NCBI GenBank assembly: GCA_040752635.1 | Contig: JBFMGS010000019.1 | Location: forward strand, 1 to 38,128 | Reading direction: 5' to 3' | DNA from: JBFMGS01 sp040752635 | GTDB lineage: Bacteria > Bacillota > SHA-98 > UBA4971 | DNA length: 38,128 bases | Shown here: piece by piece, positions 17,044 through 26,369 of the stretch | Layout of the letters: every line of letters begins with the position of its first letter | Numbering within the stretch: the stretch's first letter is position 1 | The notes under the pieces: generated by a model | Told to the model about the DNA's origin: nothing | Seen by the model: only the letters and a program-made list of their open reading frames with translations | Databases searched by the model: none | Made by a program: the position numbers and the translations under genes

Positions 17044-19979
17044 TCAGTCGGCCGTCCCCCGAAATCTTACTTTTCGCCGATTCAGCAAGCTAAGTATGCC
17101 CGGCCTCGAGGAAGGGACTACGATCTCGCGCATTATGTCTGTATGTGTGAGGCCCATGGCCATCCCAGCGGTGATCTCTTCACCAGAGGCCGGGCTTATT
17201 CTCTCGCTTTGGGTGGATACCAGGTAGCCTATGGCCGCCCCGAGCACAGCCACGTGTCCCGTTCCAAAGTATGGAACCTTCGCGCCGGACATGATGAATA
17301 CCGGTACGAGAATCGCGGCGCCCACCACCATCGCGTACGCCGAGCCAGCATCGATGTTCCGGGCCCGCCGCCTCGGGGCCTTGCCGCGCTGGAACTCCCG
17401 TATGGCGCTCACGATCGCTGCGTGATCCAGAGCCAGGACAAGAAGGCTGAAGACGAACGAAACCAGCGCTGCCACGGTTGCCCTCGCCTCATGGAGCACT
17501 CTGTACACCTGGCTACGGACCCCCGGCTCTACGACGCCAGCAGGACTCACGTATACGCGCACGTTCGGGCCGAACCTCTTCTCCGCCGCCATCCTCGCCC
17601 CCGCCCGGTCCACTCCGCTATCCACCAGGATTTGGAGGCTGTCACCGGGTATGACCTCGCCGCCTATGTAGCGGTCGATCAGGCGGATCGACCGCCCGAC
17701 CTCGTCGTCTCTTAGATTCGGCAACGATGCCTTTATGTATTCAAGTTCCCGGATTATGGAACCGGTATCGATGTCCCGCACAGCGCCGAGGTCCCTCGAG
17801 ACTTCGCGCACCGCCTCTCGCATTCCGACGACGTCCATGGACTGCATCTGTGCCAGCACGGTGTTTGTCGCGTCGAGCATATCGGAGACCACCACCCCGG
17901 CGCGGCCGGTTGCAAGGAGGGCCCGTATGCCCGACACCCGCCCCGTGAGGCCGGACAGGGTCGCTTTCCACCTGGCGAGCTGAGTTGCAGCGGGGTTCAT
18001 CTGGCGGACGAACTCGTCTATGGCCTTCGCCCTTTCGACCGCTCGGACGCCAGCCAGATCAAGCGCGGACCGCAAGGCCGCAACCTTGTCTCTCAAAGCC
18101 GGGGATAGATCTCCCGAGGCTGCCGCCTCTTCCTCGAAAAGACTCCCGGTGGACGACAGAATCGAAAGCACCTGCTTCGCCTGTGACTCGAAAGAGTCCA
18201 TGTCGTCGAGAGCCGACCCCAGTGAGTCCACGACGCTNNNNNNNNNNNNNNNNNNNNNNNNNNNNNNNNNNNNNNNNNNNNNNNNNNNNNNNNNNNNNNN
18301 NNNNNNNNNNNNNNNNNNNNNNNNNNNNNNNNNNNNNCTCCCGAGGCTGCCGCCTCTTCCTCGAAAAGACTCCCGGTGGACGACAGAATCGAAAGCACCT
18401 GCTTCGCCTGTGACTCGAAAGAGTCCATGTCGTCGAGAGCCGACCCCAGTGAGTCCACGACGCTGATGGCGTCGCGGAGCGCCTTTTCCACGGCGGCCGC
18501 CTCCTGCCACCCTAGCGTGCCACCGGAGTTGCCAAGCGCCTCCGATGCCCTCTCGAGGGCTCTCTGGACGTCAACGAGCCGGCCCACGGTCGTATCATAC
18601 ATGTCGAGGATGTCCAGCGCGGAAAGAGACGCCTGGTAGGCGTCATCTCTGAACGCTTCGAGCTCGCGCAGCAAGCGGATGCTCTCGTCCACCATGTACC
18701 CGAGCCTCTTGCTCTCGCTTGTGACCTGCGCCGTCCCGATCTTCTTGTGCGGGCGGTCGCTGTCATCCACGAGAAACGCGGCAACGAGAGGCGTTTGGTA
18801 CACGCGCGTGTTGGCGGCAATAGTCTTTTCCACAGCCCCTGTGGAGGATCGTCCGGCGCCGTTGGCTACGGCGCCGCCATACCCGCCCGCCGAGACCCCC
18901 TGGGGACTTGCATCCCTCCCGCCAGCTCGACTGGGCGCAGCACCCGTCATGAATCCCAGGGAATCCGTGTCTCCCTCTATTACCATCCCCCACGCCTTAT
19001 TGCCCGTGATCTCCTTGACCTGAACGAGCACGCCGTGGGTGGCGGGCACACCCGGCGGGCTGGCAGCCTCGGCGTTGGCCGGCCCGGGCTTTCGCGCAGC
19101 CGCCTGGACAGACTTCGCTGGGCCGTTTCTAGCCGAAGGCGCTTCAAGGAACACAAGATCGCCCGGGCGGAGGGGCGCATCACCGTCGATGGATATCTCA
19201 ACGCGAGCTGCGTAATGTTGCAGGAATCGCTTCATCTCCGTTAGTGTCGCAGTGAGGTCGGCGAGATCAGAGCTTGTGCCGTGGCGCGTTATGTCGCGAG
19301 AGAAGGAGGCTCCGGCTAGAGACGCGAGAGCCCTGGCAAACGCATCCCCCGCGGCGACGGAATCGTCCATCTCCTGGCCGATGGGAAACCTGACTTCAAC
19401 TACTTTGTAGCGGTCAAGAAGATCCTTGAGGGCATCTGAGACGCGTCCGAGATCTGCAATGGAGTCAAGGACGACAGCGATGGTGCCGCCGTCGCGGAAA
19501 CAGAACCTCACTCCCGGCAGCTTCTCTATCTCGTTCATGAGGACCTGAAAGGCCCCGGGCTCCACGCCGCCTACGCTCAGCCTGGGTTCGATGATGTAGG
19601 TTTCGCCGCTTGCGCCGGGAACATCCCCCAGCGCGCGCGCAAGGCCCTCGAGCCCGCTGCGGGTGCGGCGCTCGTCCGGGAGGGCTATGAAGAAATTGGC
19701 CTTACCGATGACGGTGGGGCCTTCCTTCATGCGGGCGCCCTTGAACGACGAAGCCAACACCTTCGCGATCTCTGAGCGCGCGAGCTCCCGAGCGTCTTCC
19801 CTGACGTGCAGTATGAGGTCGTATTCACCCAGGTCACCGAGGACTCCCGTGACCTGTCTGCCGAGGTATGTATCAACCGCGCGGGCCACGCCGCCGGCTA
19901 CAGCGGCACCAAGGAGCACGGTCGCTACGAGGGTTACGAGGAGATCCCTGGCGAAGCCCTCTCTTACTACCGAAAGCAC
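17044..19979 (-). CDS. Giant ABC permease-like protein with coiled-coil ectodomain (split by false gap)
   Basis: The 100 N at 18238-18337 and one of two identical 127-bp copies must be removed; then a single frame of about 902 residues remains. The preferred start is GTG at 19979 with GGAGG seven nucleotides upstream. One membrane helix lies near residues 11-34. Then comes an ectodomain of about 720 residues: an alpha/beta part to about 280, a beta-rich part (RPGDLVFLEAP, GVLVQVKEITGN), a Gly/Ala/Ser linker, and a coiled-coil part to about 740. Three helices follow near 758-779, 804-823 and 830-848. The 1+3 topology is that of FtsX/MacB permeases, yet the C-terminal GLTHTDIMREIVVPSSRPG resembles the EAA loop of importer permeases. 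I do not recognise the family. With the adjacent ATPase it probably forms a transporter or mechanotransmitter for the envelope. Confidence 0.7.
18111..18464. other. False assembly gap: 127-bp duplication around 100 N
   Basis: Bases 18111-18237 and 18338-18464 are identical over 127 bp, with exactly 100 N between them. Collapsing the structure restores one open frame in the permease gene (2,709 coding bases from 19979). The length 127 is a common largest k-mer of de Bruijn assemblers, so this is an unmerged contig overlap and not a biological duplication. Confidence 0.95.
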
Positions 19980-20067
19980 CAGGCCGCCTCCTACACTCCG
20001 CCGGGCGAAGCCAGTACGCAAGTGTACCTGCAATTCCGGCTAGCTTGGTCCCGGCGGACCTTACCTG

Positions 20068-20073
20068 ATTATA
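20068..20073 (-). promoter_or_regulatory. Possible extended -10 promoter before the ABC permease gene
   Basis: On the minus strand TGTTATAAT gives a perfect -10 hexamer with the TG extension, about 90 bp upstream of the GTG start at 19979. No -35 hexamer is visible at 17 or 18 bp. It would allow the ABC pair and lpxC to be transcribed separately from the upstream lpt block. Confidence 0.4.
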
Positions 20074-20112
20074 ACATAGTGCCTGCTAGAGGCGGCCATG
20101 TAAATCCTGTCT

Positions 20113-20835
20113 CTATTTCTTCTCTTCTTCCTCTTCCACCTCGAACTCCAGGGTGACTTTATCAAGGGCTTCTATATACTCGCGGTCTGTTCGGAAAAGA
20201 AGCTTCTGGCACTTCACCGTCTCCCGGTTCTTCCCCTCTGCGAAGACGTTGCCCTCGAGCACGGCGAGCTTGTCTTTCTCGGTGTAGGTTGCCCGGTCGG
20301 CCCGCGCGTGGGTCTCGCCCCGCTTCATCGTAACGTTTCCGGTGGCAGAAAACCCCCGCGTGCTGGTCTTGAGCTCCATCCTGTCGCAGGCGACGACCAC
20401 GCGCTCTTTCCCGCCGGGGCTTGCCGCGCCTGACCCGGCGCTCCCTCCCGCGCTCTTCGAGTCCTCCGATTTTTCCTCGTCCTTCGTGAGGACGACGTTA
20501 CCCTCTACAACTACCCTTTTCTCGCTGATGTATGCAGTAAGAACGTCGCCCGTGAGGGTGATGTCAGGCTGGGCAAGCTTCACTCGCCCCGTGATGGTGG
20601 CCACCTTTCTAGCCTTCACTTCGGCCCGATCGGCCGTGATAACGACATCCGAATAGGAGATTCTCACCTCCCCCTCAAACATGGTGATGTCGGCATCGAA
20701 GTCCACGGTGACCTTCTTGTCTGCCGTAATCACAACCTTCTCCTTCGCGGCCTCCGCTCCAAGAGGAATCACGGCCAGGCTCGCCAGTATAAGCCCTGCG
20801 ATCACCCTGGTCCTGGCAGCCATTTTCGTACTCAC
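20113..20835 (-). CDS. lptA: LptA/OstA-domain periplasmic protein (copy 2)
   Basis: 240 residues from a GTG behind a GGAGGGAGG run. A signal peptide (about residues 8-29, ending AEA) precedes two stretches of OstA repeats (KKVTVDFDADITMFEGEVRISYSD, split by a low-complexity loop EKSEDSKSAGGSAGSG, then FSATGNVTMKRGETHARADRATYTEKD). The C-terminus ends in an acidic tail, EFEVEEEEEKK. LptA carries LPS through the periplasm. It lies directly after lptC and lptD, which makes it the better candidate for the main LptA; the other copy adjoins lptB. The 112 bp before it contain an 11-bp direct repeat (20924-20934 and 20940-20950) whose second copy overlaps the lptC stop. Confidence 0.87.
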   Translation of the reverse strand: MSTKMAARTRVIAGLILASLAVIPLGAEAAKEKVVITADKKVTVDFDADITMFEGEVRISYSDVVITADRAEVKARKVATITGRVKLAQPDITLTGDVLTAYISEKRVVVEGNVVLTKDEEKSEDSKSAGGSAGSGAASPGGKERVVVACDRMELKTSTRGFSATGNVTMKRGETHARADRATYTEKDKLAVLEGNVFAEGKNRETVKCQKLLFRTDREYIEALDKVTLEFEVEEEEEKK

Positions 20836-20947
20836 TCTGTTTCATCCTCCCTCCTTACGGGGCTATTCAACTGTGAACCGCTGGCTGGAAGCTCCACTGC
20901 ATCATAGATGAGCAAGCCGTCGTTCCGAACATCACTTGCTCCGAACA

Positions 20948-21514
20948 TCATTCCTCTGGCAGTTCGATCTCGACGGTGGTCTTACCGACAGTCTCGAGCA
21001 CGTTCTCGCCCAGGTGGTACTCGGCTTTCTCGCAAAGCAACACGGAACTCGTGTCCCGCTCGACGCGGACATTGCCCTCGATTACCACCTTCTCGTCCTT
21101 CTCAGACCAGGTGAGAGTGTCCGCAGAGAGCCTGTCGCCCTCCTCGGAGGTAAAGCTGACGTATTCCAGCTTGAGATCGTTGGTAGCGGTATCCACCTCG
21201 GCGCGTGCAGCCGAAAAACTCAGCCAGGCCCTGTTCCCGTTGTAGAACACGCCATTGCGAATGCCTGCGAGGGCCACACGACTCTCACCCTGCTTTACAC
21301 GCACCTCGTCTGCATCGAACTCCCAGCGTCTCGCCCCGCCCGACCTGCCTACGAAGCGCGTTTGCTCAACTGCTATGCCAGGGCCGTCTTGAGAGACAGG
21401 CAGGGGGGGCGGAGGGGGCTCGGGTGGTGCAGGCCTCAGGAGGACCGCACCGAGCGACACCACGCATACGGCACCCAGGACGATCATCGCCATCAGCATC
21501 CCCCTAGGCATCAT
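20948..21514 (-). CDS. lptC: LptC, LPS export inner-membrane-anchored periplasmic protein
   Basis: About 188 residues from the ATG at 21514, which has GGGAGG at suitable spacing. A single N-terminal membrane helix (about residues 6-26) is followed by a proline-rich linker (PAPPEPPPPPLP) and an OstA/LptC jellyroll: WEFDADEVRVKQGESRVAL, NGVFYNGNRAWLSFSAARAE, LKLEYVSFTSEEGDRLSADTLTWSEKDEKV, CEKAEYHLGENVLETVG. LptC takes LPS from LptB2FG and hands it to LptA. It lies between lptD (246 bp upstream) and lptA (112 bp downstream). Confidence 0.88.
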   Translation of the reverse strand: MMPRGMLMAMIVLGAVCVVSLGAVLLRPAPPEPPPPPLPVSQDGPGIAVEQTRFVGRSGGARRWEFDADEVRVKQGESRVALAGIRNGVFYNGNRAWLSFSAARAEVDTATNDLKLEYVSFTSEEGDRLSADTLTWSEKDEKVVIEGNVRVERDTSSVLLCEKAEYHLGENVLETVGKTTVEIELPEE

Positions 21515-21611
21515 CGGCACCTCCCATCAGCCCGTCCCCTTCGTATGCTCGTATGCCACAGCAGTTACGCCCCGACTAAGCAAGAGTCTGGAAATGCTCC
21601 CGAATTTGCCG

Positions 21612-21680
21612 GGGGTTGCTGGTGATTGCATGACGGGGCGTTGGAATTTGGACATTACCGAATGCAACATCGGCAACCCC
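21612..21680 (+). repeat. Structured palindromic element, copy A
   Basis: In the 246-bp spacer between lptD and lptC, the plus strand folds as GGGGTTGC/GCAACCCC (21612-21619 with 21673-21680), TGGTG/CATCG (two G-U pairs), one bulged A, and TTGCAT/ATGCAA. That makes 19 paired positions with a single bulge. Its left arm matches the element at 8393-8439. The two G-U pairs become mismatches on the minus strand, so an RNA would more likely come from the plus strand, opposite to the genes. Confidence 0.6.
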
Positions 21681-21766
21681 GACGCGACCCGTCTGAAGAC
21701 GTGGTGTAGATTTGTGACGCCACACTTAGGTCCGCACCGTCGCGAGCGTGTGTCCATGCACTCGGG

Positions 21767-24258
21767 TCAGAACAGCACGCCCTGGTCGCCGAGGCCGAAG
21801 CGCAGCCCCTCATACGGGAACGCCTTGATCCTGTATTCCAGCCACACCTGCTTCTGCGTGTGACTGTACGACAGCTTGAGTTCTCGGCAGTGCAAGTCCC
21901 GGGTCACAGCTACATCTCCTCGGAGCACACCCTTGGACGACGCAGGCCCCCCGTACACCAGCACCCATTCTACCTTCCAGGTGTCGGAGAGCTTGAGCAT
22001 GACCTCGCTCTCCACCCTGTCCAGCGCCTGCCCTGGGAAACTGTACTTCGCCCCCAGTTTGATGTTCCACCGCTCGGACGGCGAGAACTCGATCTTGCCG
22101 ACCGCGTCCTTCATGGCCGCATCGTTCGGGCTGTACGTGGCGCGGGCCTCAACGGCCCAGGGCCTGCCCGGCGAGGAGANNNNNNNNNNNNNNNNNNNNN
22201 NNNNNNNNNNNNNNNNNNNNNNNNNNNNNNNNNNNNNNNNNNNNNNNNNNNNNNNNNNNNNNNNNNNNNNNNNNNNNNNCCCAGTTTGATGTTCCACCGC
22301 TCGGACGGCGAGAACTCGATCTTGCCGACCGCGTCCTTCATGGCCGCATCGTTCGGGCTGTACGTGGCGCGGGCCTCAACGGCCCAGGGCCTGCCCGGCG
22401 AGGAGATCCGCATCCTGCCGGCGAGATCCTTGTACAACCGGGTATAGAAGTCATAGCCGCCTTCCACGGAACAGCTCACGATTCCGCTCCCAAGGCTCAG
22501 GCTCCCTGTGAGAAGCCCTGTTCGGCTCTTGGCATCAAAGGCAAACGGCGTATCCCCGAAGACGCCCCGGTACTCGTACCCCATGCGGAAGGTGAGGGCA
22601 TCCCGGAGCGCCCTTGTCTCGAAACCGAGGTTCGCGCCGGCCACGTATCGCGTATCACCCGTGCTGTAGCTGTCGAAGGTTACACCGCCTGAAAACGTCC
22701 CCCTTGCGCCGTCCCAAAGCGGGTAGGACTGGAGCGGCGCGAGGAGGGCAAGCTCTGTTCTCGTCGCCCTCACCAGGTCAGGGGCCCAGGAACTTGAGGA
22801 TCTCTCGGCATACATTCCGTACCCGGCAGCCACCTGCAACCTGAGGGGCAGCGGACCGAGGCCGAACGGACGGCTTTCGATGACGACCTCCGGGGAGCGC
22901 CCGATGGCCTCGTAAGGGACGGGCTCGACCTCTCCTTCCTCTTCTTTCTCGCGCTGCTCGCGAGGCTTGACATACTGTTCCACAGTCGCGCGCACGGATG
23001 CCACGTCGAGATCCTTCGTGGCCTCAAACCTATAGTTCAGGAACTTCTCGCCCGGGTCTGTCACGTCCCAGGTCCGTCGGTCCAGGAAGCTGACCTTGCC
23101 CGACAGCGTAAGCCCGCCTTCAAACTTGCCGTCGCCTTGTATGAGCGCCTTCGCCTCGTCGCTCGATACGTCTCCCCGCTTCGTTGTATTCTCCAGAGAC
23201 AGATTCAGCCTGCTGCGGCCGTCCCGGTAATCGACCCCGATAACGCCGGTGAGGTAGGTGTTGAGGACGCCCGAGGAAGACAACGAGTCGCTGTATCGAA
23301 GGCCGAGCGTGGCCGTGGCCTTCTCATCCAGGAACGGTATCTTGTGAGAGATCTCGAGCTTGCCATCGGCGTGGTCCGTAATTCTGTTTGCCAGTTCGTA
23401 CACATAGACAAACCCGCTGCCCAGGGCGCCCGCCTGGTAAAGGTGCTTCACCCCGACGCCGGCGCCGAGATTGCTGAAGTAATCCAGGTAAAGCGATCCC
23501 CTGTATGAGGGGCTCCGGTAGTAATTGTAGGTAGTCTTCACAAACCAGCCTTCGGTGGGGCTGTACCCTATCTTCGGGAGGTCAAATCGGTTTTCTTCCC
23601 GGATGGGCCAAACCAGGTACGGCCAGTAGAACAAGCGGAGCTTGCCCTCCCAGTAGGATACTTGCCTGAGCACCATCCGGTCGTCGATGTAAAGCTCTAT
23701 CTCCCCGGCCTCGACATGGTAGTGGGGCTCCTCCAGGTCGCACGTGGTGAAGCTTGCACTCGTGACTGTGATCTTTCCGGGCTCCGCAGCGAACTCGGCT
23801 CCGGATACGTACATGTTGCCCTTTATGCCCTCGCCGGTCACGGTGGCCTTTCCCGGCGCAATGGTCCCGCGCCTGGCTTTGAGATCGTACTTGAGGACGC
23901 TGCCAGTGACAATGTCATCGTCGTCGTAGACCGTGACATTTCCCGTCGCCACAAGCTCGCCGGAGGAGGTGTTTACCTCCAGGAGGTCGCAGGTGATCTT
24001 GATGTCCTTGTACGTAAGGACAACATTGCCCTCGGCGCGGGCGACCTTCGCCTCGAGATCTACCCCTATCTTGTCGCCGACGAGGCGCGCAGGCTCGGGC
24101 GAAGACGCTGCGCCAGCGGGCGCCGCCAGGGCGGGCAGCGCCAGGGAGAGGAGGCTTAGTATGAGAACATAGGTCCGCGCAGCGGAAGCTCTCTTCCGTC
24201 CTGATGGCGCGCCTGAAACCGCGGCAAGCTCCAGCCCTGCTGCAAGCCTCCCGTCCAT
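21767..24258 (-). CDS. lptD: LptD, LPS-assembly outer-membrane protein (split by false gap)
   Basis: Collapsing the 100 N and one 127-bp copy gives a single frame of 754 residues, a normal LptD length. After a hydrophobic signal segment (about residues 29-51) comes the OstA jellyroll (VDLEAKVARAEGNVVLTYKD, ELVATGNVTVYDDDD), the conserved TTCDLEEPHYHVEAGEIELY and the LFYWPYLVWPIREENRFDLP block, then a long beta-barrel ending EGLRFGLGDQGVLF. LptD forms the OM pore that inserts LPS into the outer leaflet; no LptE is seen nearby. The ATG lies 3 nt after the stop of the LptF/G paralogue. No N-terminal disulfide cysteine pairs like those of E. coli LptD are evident. Confidence 0.9.
22053..22406. 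other. False assembly gap: 127-bp duplication around 100 N
   Basis: Bases 22053-22179 and 22280-22406 are identical over 127 bp, with 100 N (22180-22279) between them. Removing one copy and the N run leaves 2,265 coding bases, an exact multiple of three, and a continuous LptD barrel. Confidence 0.95.
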
Positions 24259-24261
24259 GGC

Positions 24262-25341
24262 TTAGCGCACCCTCTCGCTTCGTATCATGAGCGCGACGCC
24301 CGCCACTGCAAACAGGACGTTGGGCGTCCACGCTGCGACGAGCGGCGGGATGACCTCGTTGCACCCGAGCGAGCGCAGCACAGACGAGAAGGCATAGTAC
24401 GAGAACGCGATCGCGCCGCTCACCGCCGCTCCGAAGAGCCTGCCCGACCTTGGGCCGGTGATGCCGAGCGGCGCACCGGTCAGGGTGAATATGAGGGCGG
24501 CGAGGGGAAGGGCGAGCTTAAGGTCATAGTCCACGACCAGGGCGTTCACCTTGATGCCGCTCTTCTGGAACAGGCTGATGTGAGATCCCAGTTCTCTGCG
24601 GCTCATCTCCGCCGGGGTTTTCTGCTCGCCGAAGAACGCCTCCAGGCCCTGGTCCATCTCGATGGTCATGACCTTGAACCGGGCTTCATAAGCAACATAA
24701 CCGTCCTTGTCGAGGTCATGGATGACCCCGTCGTCGAGGGTCCAGATCGCCCCTTTGGCGCTACCGCGCCTGGCGGTGATGATTCTCGGCAATTTGTCCG
24801 ACCTGACCTCGTATATCATGATGTCGGAAAGCTCGCGCGCGGTCGGGTCCACCTGCCGCACATAGAAGAACCTGTCCCCGGTGCCTCGGAAGAACACGTT
24901 CTCCTCGACGGAAGGCAGGGCCTCCTGCAGGATGACCCTTCTCACCATGTTTTCGTACCGGTGGTTCATCCGTGGGACCACCCATTCGTTGAGCCAGAAC
25001 GTGAGTGCGCTCGTGAGCGCGGCGAGCGTAAGAAGAGGTAGTAGAAGCCTGGGCACGCGGACGCCGCTTACCCGGAGCGCTGAAAGCTCGCTGTCCTTCG
25101 CCAGCCGTGCAAGCCCGAGCAGGGCGCCGAAAAGTGTGGCGACCGGGAGCGACTGGACCACCGCATCGGGCAGTTTGTAGACGAGCATTCTACCTACCGT
25201 GCCGGCGGCGATCTTCTTGACTATGATGAGTTCCGCGAGCCAGAAGAGTTGGCCTGCAAGTATGATCAGGACGAACCCGCCTATGCATGCAACGAAAGGG
25301 CCCACGAACTCCCTGGCCACGTAGCGATCGATGATCTTCAG
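24262..25341 (-). CDS. LptF/LptG family LPS export permease (copy 2), apparent CTG start
   Basis: 359 residues if translation begins at CTG (25339-25341), which overlaps the TGA of the preceding gene as CTGA. The N-terminus then reads (M)KIIDRYVAREF, matching the family opening, and the length equals the paralogue at 3134-4213. The first GTG (25320) would remove that conserved part and leave 352 residues. Six membrane helices in two groups of three flank a periplasmic jellyroll, and SELSALRVSGVRVPRLL is the LptB-coupling segment. With copy 1 it should form the LptF-LptG pair of the exporter. It immediately precedes lptD. Confidence 0.88.
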   Translation of the reverse strand: MKIIDRYVAREFVGPFVACIGGFVLIILAGQLFWLAELIIVKKIAAGTVGRMLVYKLPDAVVQSLPVATLFGALLGLARLAKDSELSALRVSGVRVPRLLLPLLTLAALTSALTFWLNEWVVPRMNHRYENMVRRVILQEALPSVEENVFFRGTGDRFFYVRQVDPTARELSDIMIYEVRSDKLPRIITARRGSAKGAIWTLDDGVIHDLDKDGYVAYEARFKVMTIEMDQGLEAFFGEQKTPAEMSRRELGSHISLFQKSGIKVNALVVDYDLKLALPLAALIFTLTGAPLGITGPRSGRLFGAAVSGAIAFSYYAFSSVLRSLGCNEVIPPLVAAWTPNVLFAVAGVALMIRSERVR

Positions 25342-26267
25342 AACTTAAACGTCACTCCTATCTGGTGTGTACCGCCGAGCCCTGGGTGGCCGGGCACCGT
25401 CGCGCTACCCAGATATGCATAGTCTACCTGCCAGGTGCGACCGTCCCAGCCCGCCCCGCCCGTGATTGCGCCCATGCCGGGGCTGATCCCATAATAGCCG
25501 ATCCGTGCCGCGAGGTTCCCGGTAAGCCGCCGTTCGATGCCCGCGCGCACCGCGAAGGTGCTGCTCTGCCCGTCGGGTGGTGGCACCAGGCAGGCGCCTA
25601 GGTCGTATATGTCGAGAGCCATGATCGTGCGAGCGTCCGGTTTATACGCGATACCGGGGCGAACGTTCGCGCGCACGGCTTCCTCGCGGCCGCTCTGCCA
25701 ACGGATGGGCGAAAGGCCGACGTCCTGCACGAGGAGGCCCAGCGCAAGCTCGGTGCTCGCGCGATAAAGGAGCGCAACATCGAATCCCCAGCGGGTTCCT
25801 GACACCGACTCCATGCCCGGGGCGCGACGGATGTGCACCTCGTACCGAACGTTCGCTCCGACCGAGAAGCCTCCAGACAGAGACTTGGCGACCGAGTACA
25901 CAAGCCAGTCCGATGCCTCATAGGCGCCGGAACCTTCTCTCGCACCCGTGTGCTCTTTAATGATGCTCAAGCCGCCCGCAGTCGCAGCCGGGCCCGGCCC
26001 GGCCCATGATAGAAACTCGTCGTAGTTGTACCTGCTCCTGTTGTTGACCGTGTACGTAAGCGCAAGTTCCCTGTGCCTGAGCGCGACAAGGCCTGCGGGG
26101 TTCCAATAGGCAGCGGACGAGTCGTCGGCGACGGCGATGAAAGCCCCGCCCATGGCAAGCGGCCGCGCGCCAACGCAAGCTTCCGCTCCACCGCTCCCCA
26201 GAACAAGAAACGCGGCCCCAACAAGAGTAAATACAAGACCCGAAACACCCCTCGCAGGTCCCGCCAC
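25338..26267 (-). CDS. PorV/FadL-like outer-membrane beta-barrel protein
   Basis: 309 residues from a GTG at 26267 that has GGGAGG eight nucleotides upstream; a longer frame reaches 26366 but without a ribosome binding site. A signal peptide (LVFTLVGAAFLVLGSGGAEA) is followed by ARPLAMGGAFIAVADDSSAAYWNPAGL, the hallmark opening of PorV/UPF0164 and FadL-type barrels. The rest is beta-rich with regular amphipathic strands and ends VTFKF, an aromatic C-terminal residue suited to BamA recognition. PorV-type proteins act in type IX secretion and FadL in hydrophobic uptake; neither role can be assigned here. Its stop overlaps the apparent CTG start of lptF/G, so it is probably co-translated with the Lpt block. 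Confidence 0.75.
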   Translation of the reverse strand: MAGPARGVSGLVFTLVGAAFLVLGSGGAEACVGARPLAMGGAFIAVADDSSAAYWNPAGLVALRHRELALTYTVNNRSRYNYDEFLSWAGPGPAATAGGLSIIKEHTGAREGSGAYEASDWLVYSVAKSLSGGFSVGANVRYEVHIRRAPGMESVSGTRWGFDVALLYRASTELALGLLVQDVGLSPIRWQSGREEAVRANVRPGIAYKPDARTIMALDIYDLGACLVPPPDGQSSTFAVRAGIERRLTGNLAARIGYYGISPGMGAITGGAGWDGRTWQVDYAYLGSATVPGHPGLGGTHQIGVTFKF

Positions 26268-26369
26268 AACGCACGCCTCCCACTTGCTATTTTCTCTTCG
26301 TTTGCGCAAATCCCTCCCGAACGCAAGCTGGAACCTCAAAGAGGGTAGAGCACACGCGGGTAGCAAATG

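Noticed and set aside
18111..18464. Internal protein repeat of about 42 residues in the ABC permease
   Set aside because: The nucleotide copies are identical over exactly 127 bp around an N run, which is an assembly artefact and not a domain duplication.
20910..20950. GAGCAAG/CTTGCTC inverted repeat and 11-bp direct repeat between lptC and lptA
   Set aside because: The hairpin is short with a long loop and no T-run, and the direct repeat overlaps the lptC stop. Too weak for a regulatory claim.
21612..21680. Integron attC site
   Set aside because: The arms have GTT first and AAC last, the reverse of the attC arrangement, and no integrase or gene cassettes are present.
21594..21863. Plus-strand frame through the palindromic element, with VAGDCM also readable in the other copy
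   Set aside because: The two copies agree only in the short arm, the rest does not align as protein, and the frame runs into the lptD gene antisense. Base-pair conservation explains the match better.
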